Shown here in pieces: positions 1 through 7,583 of a DNA stretch of 64,000 nt (position 1 is its first letter; every line of letters begins with the position of its first letter). A model generated the notes under the pieces. It was not told where the DNA came from, did no database searches, and saw only the letters and a list, made by a program, of their open reading frames with translations. Made by a program: the position numbers and the translations under genes. This stretch comes from Arthrobacter sp. H-02-3 (GTDB lineage: Bacteria; Actinomycetota; Actinomycetes; Actinomycetales; Micrococcaceae). The stretch spans positions 280,339 to 344,338 of the forward strand of contig NZ_PYUI01000003.1 of the NCBI RefSeq assembly GCF_003097355.1, in the 5' to 3' direction.

Positions 1-1785
1 CGATAGCCGGTGGACACTCCCGCCGGATCCTGTCATGACCAGGCGGACCGCTTCGGCCGAGGCCTCGCCGCTCAGCGCGAGGGACAGCCGGTAGTCAGCG
101 CGCTCCCGGTCCGTCATTGTTGAGGGCCTGCGCGCATGGGAGGCCGAGACCACCCGGACAGCTTCCTGCCAATGCAGCCGTGCCGCGGCAACCAGGCCGT
201 AAGCCTGCGCATAGCGGACCTGCGCGAGCGGCGAGTCGGCCTGCCGCGTCTCCACTGTGTGCTTGACCTTGCGCACCATCAACAGCTCCCGGAACAATTC
301 GACCGCGTACTCGGCTGACCCCAAGGCGGCGGCAGGGGCCACCATATTCAGCAGAGCGCCCATGGGGGTGTGGATCAGCGGATCCTGATGGAGTTCGCTG
401 CCCGGATTGGCCTCGGCGGCCAGGCGTTCCCAGTCCAGCGCTCGATGCTCCGGGACGAACAGGCCCCGGGCCAGGATGTCGTTGCTCCCGGTTCCCCTCA
501 GCCCGGCCGTGTGCCACACATCGAGAACCTCGACGTCGGCCAGGGGCACCAAGCATTGCAGGCGCACCCCGCCGCGCTGCGCCGCGAGCAGCGCCCACTC
601 GGAGTGCATCACCCCGGAGGCGAAGGTCCACCGGCCCGAGATGGAGTAGCCTCCTTGTACCTTCTCCGCCACCCCGGCGGGTGCGCCGGTGGCGGCTGCC
701 AACGGTGCCGGACCGTTCGCGAAGACTTCGTCCTGCGCTTCCCGGGGCCAGCGTGCGAGCATCCAGACATGCTCGACCAGGTGGCCCACGCTCCATGCCG
801 TGGAGGCGCACCCCCTCGCAAGCCGGCGCACGACCTCGACGTAGGTCTCCAGTCCCATGCCGAATCCCCCGGCAGCCTTGGGGGACAGCATGTGGAAGAT
901 TTCAGCTGACCGGAGTTCCGCCATGGTGGAATCGGGTACACGGCGAAGCTGCTCTGTTTCCGCGGCCCGCTCACGCAGGCCGGCAATGAGTCCCTGAGCG
1001 CGGGCCAGCATCTCATCGTGGGTGGGGACGACGACCGGCACCGCGGCAGCGGGCCGGGCGGCAGACCCGGCGAGGATGCTGCTGCGCGGCTCATCACGGC
1101 CGGGGCCGGCGTCGGAAGGGAGCTGGAGCGTGTGGGAGGTGTGGTCGCGCTTGGCGGTCAGGTACCGGAGGTTGGCCGGGGACGCGTGGACGCCCGTGGC
1201 GATCTGCGCGGAAACGTCGACGCCGAGGGCGCCCAGCTGGGCCGCCTTGTCCGGGTTGTTGCTGAGCAGGCGCACCGTCCCGGCGCCCAGGGCGCCGAGC
1301 ATCTGCGCCGCAGCCGTGTAGTCCCGCTCGTCCTCGCCGTGCCCTAGGGCGAGGTTGGCCTCGTAGGTGTCCAGGCCGCCGTCCTGCAGGGCATAGGCAT
1401 CGAGCTTGGAATACAGGCCGATGCCGCGGCCTTCCTGACGGAGGTAGAGCAGGAACCCGCCGGCGGCCGCGATCCGCTCCACAGCCTCCCGCAACTGCGG
1501 ACCGCAGTCACACCGCTGGCTCCCGAACACATCCCCGGTGAGGCATTCACTGTGCAGCCGCACCAGGGGTCCCGAGCCCCCGCGCGCCGCTTCCAGCAGC
1601 GCCTGCTCCCAGTCGCCCAGGGCGAGGAGCAGGTGCTCCTTTCCGTCGGTGAGTCCGCTGAAGGTCAGCACCTCGGCGTCGGCGGTGAACCCGTCCGCGA
1701 ACCGCAGCGGCACGGAAACCCGGCTGCGCACGGCGGCCGCTGGAGCGGGTGCAGCGTGTTCGATGGTCTCTGACACAAGGGTCAT
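1..1785 (-). CDS. GTP cyclohydrolase II / acyl-CoA dehydrogenase-fold flavin monooxygenase fusion (3' end outside window)
   Basis: A single reading frame runs from an ATG at 1785 (SD-like GAGG about 7 nt upstream) to the left edge without a stop, at least 595 residues. Residues ~20-215 are a GTP cyclohydrolase II (RibA) domain: HSECLTGD and RCDCG supply the zinc cysteines C81, C92 and C94, then RQEGRGIGL (116-124) and the LLSNNPDK loop. It should convert GTP to the first riboflavin intermediate. After a Pro/Ala-rich linker (~220-252), residues ~255 onward resemble acyl-CoA-dehydrogenase-fold, flavin-dependent monooxygenases (HsaA/DszC type), with conserved segments such as STAWSVGH and SGRWTFASG. 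I checked the codon phase by counting: Met288 falls exactly at 924, so the join is not a frameshift artefact. The substrate of the oxygenase half is unknown. Linking flavin synthesis to a flavin-consuming enzyme is inference. Confidence 0.88.
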   Translation of the reverse strand, partial: MTLVSETIEHAAPAPAAAVRSRVSVPLRFADGFTADAEVLTFSGLTDGKEHLLLALGDWEQALLEAARGGSGPLVRLHSECLTGDVFGSQRCDCGPQLREAVERIAAAGGFLLYLRQEGRGIGLYSKLDAYALQDGGLDTYEANLALGHGEDERDYTAAAQMLGALGAGTVRLLSNNPDKAAQLGALGVDVSAQIATGVHASPANLRYLTAKRDHTSHTLQLPSDAGPGRDEPRSSILAGSAARPAAAVPVVVPTHDEMLARAQGLIAGLRERAAETEQLRRVPDSTMAELRSAEIFHMLSPKAAGGFGMGLETYVEVVRRLARGCASTAWSVGHLVEHVWMLARWPREAQDEVFANGPAPLAAATGAPAGVAEKVQGGYSISGRWTFASGVMHSEWALLAAQRGGVRLQCLVPLADVEVLDVWHTAGLRGTGSNDILARGLFVPEHRALDWERLAAEANPGSELHQDPLIHTPMGALLNMVAPAAALGSAEYAVELFRELLMVRKVKHTVETRQADSPLAQVRYAQAYGLVAAARLHWQEAVRVVSASHARRPSTMTDRERADYRLSLALSGEASAEAVRLVMTGSGGSVHRLS

Positions 1786-1881
1786 CTCAGGTCCTCAGGC
1801 ATTCGGCAGGAAGGTGCAGACGTTGCGCCGGAGCGGGACCGACCGGCCAGACGACATTGCGGTCCGCGGCATTCCCGGCAG

Positions 1882-1930
1882 AACTTTACTTGAAACTTAA
1901 AGTTATAGGGAGGCGCGGCCGGTGATGCAA
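1882..1930 (-). promoter_or_regulatory. Promoter with overlapping dyad for the RibA fusion gene
   Basis: Read on the minus strand, TTGCAT (1930-1925) and TATAAC (1907-1902) form -35 and -10 elements with a 17-nt spacer. Overlapping and just downstream lies a dyad, AACTTTA-N9-TAAAGTT (1882-1904). The A/T-rich dyad in a GC-rich gap resembles MarR-family operators. No MarR gene is adjacent, so the regulator is unknown. Confidence 0.55.
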
Positions 1931-2014
1931 GCCATGACCCCGTGTGACGGGTCCGGCGGAAGCATCGGCGCGTGCCCGCACGAATGACCCGACGCCGGGT
2001 GCCATCATGATGGC

Positions 2015-2353
2015 GTGACTATCGCAAGAACCATCGTGCTCTTCATCCTGGCCGCGGCAGCCGAAATCGGCGGGGCGTGGCTCGTCTGGCAGTCCGTCCG
2101 CGAAGGCCGGGACTGGTGGTGGGCCGGTCTGGGTGTCGTAGCGCTGGGCATCTACGGCTTCGTGGCCACGCTGCAGCCCGACGCGCACTTCGGGCGCATC
2201 CTCGCGGCGTACGGCGGCGTGTTCGTGGCAGGCTCCCTGGCCTGGGGCATGATCTTCGACGGGTTCCGGCCGGACCGGTGGGACATCCTGGGTTCGGCGG
2301 TCTGCCTGTTCGGGGTCGCCGTCATCATGTTCGCGCCCCGCGACGCGGGCTAA
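2015..2353 (+). CDS. YnfA/UPF0060 family small membrane protein
   Basis: The 112-residue protein is nearly all hydrophobic, with four predicted membrane spans separated by short loops. The opening [13 protein letters not shown] segment and the later [12 protein letters not shown] and [13 protein letters not shown] stretches are typical of the YnfA/UPF0060 family, whose members are about 105-110 residues long. Function in the family is poorly established; an SMR-like transport role has been suggested. The GTG at 2015 is the start and no strong SD is visible. The gene stands alone, divergent from the RibA fusion and convergent with the MocR-type regulator that ends 30 nt downstream. Confidence 0.85.
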   Translation: MTIARTIVLFILAAAAEIGGAWLVWQSVREGRDWWWAGLGVVALGIYGFVATLQPDAHFGRILAAYGGVFVAGSLAWGMIFDGFRPDRWDILGSAVCLFGVAVIMFAPRDAG

Positions 2354-2383
2354 CGCGAACCGCCGCTCCTCCGCCGGCCCGCC

Positions 2384-3799
2384 CTACCGGCCGGTTGTGT
2401 GCTCCAGTACCTGGCCGAGGATGTGCGCGCCTTCCCGGAAGGCGCCCGGATTGGGGCCGGCGAAGTTGAGCCGGATGAACGGTCCGGCCGGTTCGGCCGG
2501 GAACCACTCAGTCCCGGCGGCGATGATGACCCCGGCGGCCTCGCAGTCACGGACGAGCTGATCGACGTCGGTCCCGTCGGGCAGGCGGGCCCACAGGTTC
2601 AGCCCGCCCTTGGGCACGTGCTCAACGTGGGCCTGCGGGGCATGCTCCCGCAGGCTGCCGAGCAGCAGATCCCGGCGGTCTTGGAGCTGGTGGCGCAGGC
2701 CGCGCAGGTGGGTCTGCCACGCCGGGTGCGTCACGACGTCGAGGGCGGCCGCCTGGAGCACGCCGCTGACGTACATCGATTCGGCACCCCGGTCGGCCAG
2801 AATGCGGTCGCGCGCGGGTCCGCGGGCGATCACCGCAGCGACGCGGATGCCCGGGGACACGCTCTTGGTCAGCGACCGCAGGTAGACGACATGGCCCGAA
2901 TCGTCCCGGGCGGCCAGGGGTGAGGCATCGGTGGTGATGCCGAAATCATGTGCCCAGTCGTCCTCGACGAGGAACGCGCCGTGGGCGCGCACTGCCTCCA
3001 GCACCTGCTCACCCACGCGCGTGGCCCATTGCGCACCGGTGGGATTGGCATAGTTCGGCTGCGCATAGAACAGCCGCGCACCGGTCTCGGCAAAGGCGCG
3101 GTCCAACTCCTCCGGGTCGGGGCCCTCGGGACCGCTCGGCACGGGAACGATCCGGACGCCGGCCTGCGTTGCGGCCAGGATGGCTCCCCAGTACGTCGGG
3201 GATTCCACCAGCAGCGGCTGTCCCCTGCCGACCAGCGCCCGGAACACGGAACTGAGCCCGCTCTGGCTGCCGGGGAGCACGATCACATCGCTGGCCGTTG
3301 GCGGCGTGACACCGGCCGGCGTTGAGGCCCGGAGTTCGTGGGCGAACCAGGACTGCAGTTCGGGCAGGCCCGCGGCGGGCGGGCGGGACACGGCGGCGTC
3401 TCCCCGGGCTGCCCGGGTCAGGGCAGCCCGCACCAGTCGCTCGGGCAGGAGTTCACGGTCCGGGTAGCCGGAGTGGAAGGCGATGACATCGTTCGGCGCG
3501 CTGCGCATCGCCGTGGAGACAGGGCGGAGCGGCGCCTGGGGTGAGCCCAGTGCGGCTGTCTGCCAGCCGTAGTCCGCAGGCCGGGCCGTCCGGACGGACC
3601 GCACGAAGGTTCCGACGCCCGGGCGGCTCTCAATCAGCCCCTGTGCTGCAAGCGTGCGGAGCACCTTTTGCACGGTGACCGGGCTGGCCTGGTACTCGGC
3701 GACCAGGGACCGCGTCGAGGGCAGCCTGGCTCCGGGCGCGGCACCGGCAATCCACTCCCGGAGGCGTGCCGTGATTTTCGAGGTGCTATCGTTGGACAT
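2384..3799 (-). CDS. MocR-type (GntR/aminotransferase) transcriptional regulator
   Basis: The 471-residue protein has an N-terminal GntR winged helix (roughly residues 8-70, containing LPSTRSLVAEYQ and the GLIESRPGVGTFV wing) joined to a fold-type I PLP aminotransferase domain. The aminotransferase part carries the cofactor lysine in YLRSLTKSVSPGIRV and the FYAQPNYANPTG substrate loop. MocR proteins sense amino-acid- or pyridoxal-like ligands and usually control an adjacent gene, here probably the divergent EamA transporter. The frame stays open for 149 codons upstream, but ATG 3799 gives the usual GntR N-terminus and sits immediately after a good promoter, so transcription is probably leaderless. 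Confidence 0.88.
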   Translation of the reverse strand: MSNDSTSKITARLREWIAGAAPGARLPSTRSLVAEYQASPVTVQKVLRTLAAQGLIESRPGVGTFVRSVRTARPADYGWQTAALGSPQAPLRPVSTAMRSAPNDVIAFHSGYPDRELLPERLVRAALTRAARGDAAVSRPPAAGLPELQSWFAHELRASTPAGVTPPTASDVIVLPGSQSGLSSVFRALVGRGQPLLVESPTYWGAILAATQAGVRIVPVPSGPEGPDPEELDRAFAETGARLFYAQPNYANPTGAQWATRVGEQVLEAVRAHGAFLVEDDWAHDFGITTDASPLAARDDSGHVVYLRSLTKSVSPGIRVAAVIARGPARDRILADRGAESMYVSGVLQAAALDVVTHPAWQTHLRGLRHQLQDRRDLLLGSLREHAPQAHVEHVPKGGLNLWARLPDGTDVDQLVRDCEAAGVIIAAGTEWFPAEPAGPFIRLNFAGPNPGAFREGAHILGQVLEHTTGR

Positions 3800-4811
3800 G
3801 AGAGCCAATAGTAGCGCTACTGCAATTTTTGACCAACCGTTATCGTCCCGGCCGGCCACGGGACTGTGGTGGGGATTGCTCGGCGTCGCCGCCTTCTCCT
3901 TCACGGTTCCGTTCACGCGCGTTGCCGTAGCGGGGCTGTCGCCGTTGTTCATCGGATCGGGGCGCGCCGTGGTCGCGGCAGTTCTCGCCGGGTGCGCCCT
4001 CGCGTTGACGCGCCAGCGGGCGCCCCGCGGTTCCCAGTGGGCGCGCGTTGCCGTGGTCGCCGGCGGCGTGGTTGCGGGCTTCCCGCTGCTGACCTCCTTC
4101 GCCCTCACCTCGGTTCCCGCCAGCCACGGCGCTGTCGTTATCGCGCTACTCCCTGCGGCGACCGCAACGATGGCAGTGCTTCGCGGCCACGAACGCCCGC
4201 CCGTCATCTTCTGGGTCATCACCGGCGTCGGCGCGGTTGCGGCCATCGTCTTCGCCTCCGCTCAATCCGGCGGCATCGGGCAGCTGCATCTGGCGGACCT
4301 GCTTCTTTTTGGCGCCGTGGTGTGCGCGGCAATCGGCTACGCCGAAGGCGGCAAGCTGGCCCGCGAACTCGGGGCCTGGCAGACAGTGTCCTGGGCGCTC
4401 GTGCTCGCCTCTCCGCTCATGATGTGCCTGGCGGCGCTCTCCATCGCCGGGCAACCACCCGCCGGCACCCCCGTGCAGTGGGCGGCCTTCGCCTACCTTG
4501 GGATCGTGAGCATGTTCCTTGGTTTCTTCGCCTGGTACCACGGCCTGGCCATCGGTCCCATGGCGCAGGTCAGCCAGATCCAATTGGTCCAGCCGGTGTT
4601 GAGCATTTGCTGGGCCGGGATCATACTGGGCGAGAACCTGAGCTGGACCACCATCATCGGCGGCGCCGCGGTGATACTCTGCGCCGGCCTGGCGGTCCGT
4701 TCCCGGCCCGGTAGCCCGAGGGTGAAAGGGAGTACCAGTATGCATGCGACAACAGATGCGCCGGCTTCGGCAACAGCAACCGCGACGGCGGCCGCGAAGA
4801 CAGGCCCCTGA
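3798..4811 (+). CDS. EamA/DMT-superfamily transporter
   Basis: The protein of about 337 residues has ten predicted membrane helices in two EamA repeats, starting at GLWWGLLGVAAFSFTVPF and again around LLFGAVVCAAIGYAEG. This is typical of drug/metabolite exporters of the RhtA/YdcZ kind. The in-frame ATG at 3798 overlaps the start codon of the divergent mocR on the other strand, so the mRNA is likely leaderless; a weak TATCGT (3787-3792) lies just upstream. No in-frame ATG or GTG lies between it and the first helix. The C-terminus carries a low-complexity Ala/Thr tail. Pairing with a MocR regulator suggests export of an amino acid or related compound, which is inferred from neighbourhood. Confidence 0.82.
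   Translation: MRANSSATAIFDQPLSSRPATGLWWGLLGVAAFSFTVPFTRVAVAGLSPLFIGSGRAVVAAVLAGCALALTRQRAPRGSQWARVAVVAGGVVAGFPLLTSFALTSVPASHGAVVIALLPAATATMAVLRGHERPPVIFWVITGVGAVAAIVFASAQSGGIGQLHLADLLLFGAVVCAAIGYAEGGKLARELGAWQTVSWALVLASPLMMCLAALSIAGQPPAGTPVQWAAFAYLGIVSMFLGFFAWYHGLAIGPMAQVSQIQLVQPVLSICWAGIILGENLSWTTIIGGAAVILCAGLAVRSRPGSPRVKGSTSMHATTDAPASATATATAAAKTGP
3808..3836 (-). promoter_or_regulatory. mocR promoter with 12-bp palindrome
   Basis: Minus-strand TTGGTC (3836-3831) and TACTAT (3813-3808) are separated by 17 nt. The predicted start of transcription falls at or next to the ATG at 3799. A perfect palindrome, AGTAGCGCTACT (3810-3821), overlaps the -10 element and is a likely operator, probably for the MocR protein itself. 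Confidence 0.55.
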
Positions 4812-4906
4812 CCGGCAGCCGTCTCCCCCGGCCCCTTGAGCGCACCCCGCACCGCACTCCGTCCCCGAGCCCCGACCCCAGGCCCCCGATCCGAAGGGAA
4901 ACCTCC

Positions 4907-5572
4907 GTGTACATCCCCGCACATTTTGCCGCCAGCTCCGATTCAGTCCAGCACCTGCTCACCCGGGCGGCCGCGGCCAACCTGATCACTTCCACGGCGA
5001 ACGGCATGCTCGCCACGCTTTTGCCCTTTGTCTATGACCCGGCGGCCGGGGAACACGGTGCGCTGCACGGACACCTCGCCCGGAACAACCCCCAATGGTC
5101 CGAACCCGCCCTCGGCGAATCGCTCGTCATCATCCAGGGGGCGGACGCCTACATCTCACCGTCGTGGTATGCGTCCAAGGCAGAGCACGGGCGCGTCGTT
5201 CCCACCTGGAACTACTCCACGGCCCACGTCTACGGCACCCTGGTCATCCACGATGATCCGGCCTGGCTTGCCCGCCACGTCAGGCGGCTGAGCGACCACA
5301 ACGAATCCGGCTCAGAGCGGCCCTGGACCGTGGACGACGCGCCCGAGCGCTACATTGCCGGGCAGCTGAGCGCGATCGTCGGCGTCGAGCTGCTCATCAC
5401 CCGGATCGAGGCGAAGCACAAGCTCAGCCAGAACCGGCCCGACGCCGATATTGACGGCGTCGTCGCGGGGCTGCGGGCACGCGGTGACATGCGAAGCGCC
5501 GCGGACGTCGCGGCGGCCCGCGAGGCCCGCGATCAGGCCCGGTGCCCGCATTCGGATGGATCCCCGACCTGA
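4907..5572 (+). CDS. PaiB-family FMN-binding protein
   Basis: The 221-residue protein begins MYIPAHFA, contains LPFVYDP, HGHLARNNPQW and the signature SPSWYASK followed by VPTWNYSTAHVYG, all hallmarks of the PaiB/FMN-binding split-barrel family. Bacillus PaiB is described as a negative regulator of sporulation and protease genes; actinobacterial homologues have no settled role, and a flavin-binding function is the safest reading. The start is GTG 4907 behind GAAGGGA. It lies 95 nt after the EamA gene and may share its transcript. Confidence 0.85.
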   Translation: MYIPAHFAASSDSVQHLLTRAAAANLITSTANGMLATLLPFVYDPAAGEHGALHGHLARNNPQWSEPALGESLVIIQGADAYISPSWYASKAEHGRVVPTWNYSTAHVYGTLVIHDDPAWLARHVRRLSDHNESGSERPWTVDDAPERYIAGQLSAIVGVELLITRIEAKHKLSQNRPDADIDGVVAGLRARGDMRSAADVAAAREARDQARCPHSDGSPT

Positions 5573-5611
5573 TCCGGGACCGGGCGGGAGGTGCTGCCTG
5601 CCGCCCTGGTT

Positions 5612-5983
5612 CTACCCCTGGCGAAGCCCGAGGGTGTTGCCGTCAGGATCATGGAACCACGCAGCCCTCGCGGGGCCGAGCTGGGCGATGTGGCCCGTCG
5701 TCACCAGGGGGCCTTCGGTGTAGTCCAGGAATTCCACGCCCTTCGCGCTCAGGTCCTGGACCAAGGCCTCGATATCTTGCACCTCAAAATGGGCCAGGGT
5801 GTGCTCCGTCGTGACGGGCGGGCGCTTGAAGATCGAGATCTCGCTGGCGGCTCCGCAACGGAACCGGACTCCGGCAGGGGTCTCCCACAAGAATGTCAGG
5901 CCGAGGATATCGCCGTAGAACGACTTGGCCCTCTCCAGGTCTGTGACCGGAATCGTGGCTACAACCATCGTGGCAGTGATCAT
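5612..5983 (-). CDS. VOC (glyoxalase/bleomycin resistance) family protein
   Basis: The 123-residue protein is a single VOC domain: TIPVTDLERAKSFYGDILGL at the N-terminus, HFEVQDIEAL in the middle and WFHDPDGNTLGL at the C-terminus, where the terminal Glu/Leu metal position reads as Leu-Gly-Leu. Such proteins are small metalloenzymes or binding proteins for varied substrates, so no reaction can be assigned. ATG 5983 is chosen over an upstream in-frame ATG because GAGGAGG lies 8 nt before it. It is convergent with the PaiB-like gene. Confidence 0.85.
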   Translation of the reverse strand: MITATMVVATIPVTDLERAKSFYGDILGLTFLWETPAGVRFRCGAASEISIFKRPPVTTEHTLAHFEVQDIEALVQDLSAKGVEFLDYTEGPLVTTGHIAQLGPARAAWFHDPDGNTLGLRQG

Positions 5984-6555
5984 CAGAACCTCCTCGTCGG
6001 ACCCGTCCAATCGGCGCGACCGTTCTGTCACGCCGCGCGCCTGAAGCGGCGAATGGGTCCTGGTGCTTACCTACGGATCGTCCCACCGTTCACGGGCGAC
6101 GGGACAGGGCCTTCGTACCCGCCGCACCCGGGCGGCGCCGTCGTGGATGCGTCTGCCTACCCTGCGAAACCGGCCCCGTGTCTTCCACGCACCGTTTTCG
6201 CCATGTTTTCGGACGGCCGCCATGCAATATGTCCGGCGCTGCCCGGATCCGCGTAGCGACGGACCTTTTCGTCGTCATGTGTCCGTTTCCGTAGCGGATC
6301 CGCCAGCGACGGCGCGTGAGCGGCCCTGTCTACACAGCTCACGCCTTCCGTGTCGCCTGCCGGCGCCCTCCCCGGATCCCGCCTGCCGGGCGCCCGGCAA
6401 GTATTCCACCCTTGTGCATCCGCACTGCGGGGTCCTTACTGGTGGGAGGGGAACAGGCCAGCGCTCACCAGGACCGCCAATCATGAAGGTGCGTCTCCCT
6501 GTTAAAGGGCGTGAGCGGCAGGCACTCCGACTCTCACGTATCTAGGAGGATGGAC
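5984..6555. other. Non-coding stretch without a recognisable gene
   Basis: No frame here gives a protein-like sequence: the open frames are Arg/Pro-rich and match no family. The only structure seen is an imperfect direct repeat of the form GGATCCG-C-AGCGACGG near 6244 and 6296. The final bases hold the ribosome-binding site of the gene at 6556. Confidence 0.5.
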
Positions 6556-6840
6556 ATGTTCGCTCGCGTCAGCACCTATCAGCCAGGCCCTGACAGCTCG
6601 GGGGCACCCACAGAGGACACCGTCAACCGGGTGCTGGCATTGCCGGGGTGCCTTGGCATCTATTACCTGTTGGGGAAGGACAACAAGTCGCTGTCTATCA
6701 CGCTCTGGGAGGACGAGGAAGCCCTCGCCGGCAGCGCGGAAGCTGCGGCTAGAATCCGTTCGGAGACCAGCGCCGAGCAACACATGCAGATCCTTGGCGT
6801 CGAGGAATTTGACGTGCTCACACGGCACCTCAAGGATTGA
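6556..6840 (+). CDS. Small antibiotic-biosynthesis-monooxygenase-like protein
   Basis: The 94-residue protein (MFARVSTYQPGPDS...) has the ferredoxin-like alpha/beta pattern of the ABM/YdhR group: a first strand, a helix with TVNRVLALPG, then GCLGIYYLLGKDNK and LSITLWEDEEALAGS, followed by a helix. These dimeric proteins include heme-degrading and quinol monooxygenases, but many are of unknown function. ATG 6556 is preferred over the ATG at 6550 because AGGAGG (6544-6549) sits at correct spacing for the former and overlaps the latter. No clear operon partner is present. Confidence 0.75.
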   Translation: MFARVSTYQPGPDSSGAPTEDTVNRVLALPGCLGIYYLLGKDNKSLSITLWEDEEALAGSAEAAARIRSETSAEQHMQILGVEEFDVLTRHLKD

Positions 6841-6868
6841 CCGGCGGTGCGGGCAGCTGCGGGACCGC

Positions 6869-7552
6869 CTAAAAGCCCGCGAGGCCTTTGCCGATCATCA
6901 CGACGCCAATAATGGCGAGCACAGCCGCGATGATGATGTTGTAGTAGCGAACCAGCCATGTCCGGACCGGTTCCAGCACTCCGCGCACGCGGGCACCGAG
7001 GAAAAGATACGCCACCACCGGGACCACGACGGTGATCGTGGCGATCGCCGTGTAGATGAGCACGGCTGCGGCAAGCACGCCGGGCGGGAGCGTGGAGCTT
7101 CCGATCACGACACCGGCCGCGAGGCCGAAGATCAGTTCCTTCGGATTGATCACGGTCACCAGGAAGCCGGTCCTCAGAGCCTTCGCGGGCGGCATGTCGT
7201 CCAAGGCTTGCATCCACCCGGGGGTCTTCGGTTCGGCGGACCCCCGGGGCCGTGAGCGGATCTTGGTCAGGGCCAGGAAGACCAGCGCCACCCCGAACAC
7301 GAGGCGGATGACGGCGCCGATTCGTGACCCGCCGGATCCTTGTGTGACGAGTTCGGACAGGGCGGCCACTGCAATCACCGTCGCGAGGACCCCGAGCACC
7401 CGGCCCATGGCAAAGCCGATGCTCCTGCCCCGACCGTTCGGGGACAGGACCATCAGGAGCACCGCGATCAGCGGGAGCGGACTGGCCGCAAGGCCGATGG
7501 CTTGCGGCATCAGCTCCGCGACCAGCTCAAGCACACTTCTCCGTCGGGCCAT
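6869..7552 (-). CDS. GAP (Sap/sulfolipid-addressing-like) family membrane protein
   Basis: The 227-residue protein has six predicted membrane helices. It shows PQAIGLAASPLPLIAVLLM near the N-terminus and VINPKELIFGLAAG midway, which are typical of the GAP family found in mycolic and related actinobacteria (LysE-like architecture). In Mycobacterium such proteins act in glycopeptidolipid or sulfolipid export; the cargo here is unknown. The exact start is uncertain, since no strong SD precedes ATG 7552 and the conserved region begins about 14 residues in. It is followed, in minus-strand order, only by intergenic sequence. Confidence 0.8.
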   Translation of the reverse strand: MARRRSVLELVAELMPQAIGLAASPLPLIAVLLMVLSPNGRGRSIGFAMGRVLGVLATVIAVAALSELVTQGSGGSRIGAVIRLVFGVALVFLALTKIRSRPRGSAEPKTPGWMQALDDMPPAKALRTGFLVTVINPKELIFGLAAGVVIGSSTLPPGVLAAAVLIYTAIATITVVVPVVAYLFLGARVRGVLEPVRTWLVRYYNIIIAAVLAIIGVVMIGKGLAGF

Positions 7553-7583
7553 GGCGGGCGCGGAACACGGTAACCGTCTCCCG

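Noticed and set aside
6063..6545. Possible small proteins in the 5984-6555 gap
   Set aside because: The frames are Arg/Pro/Ser-rich on both strands, lack SD sequences and show no recognisable secondary-structure pattern.
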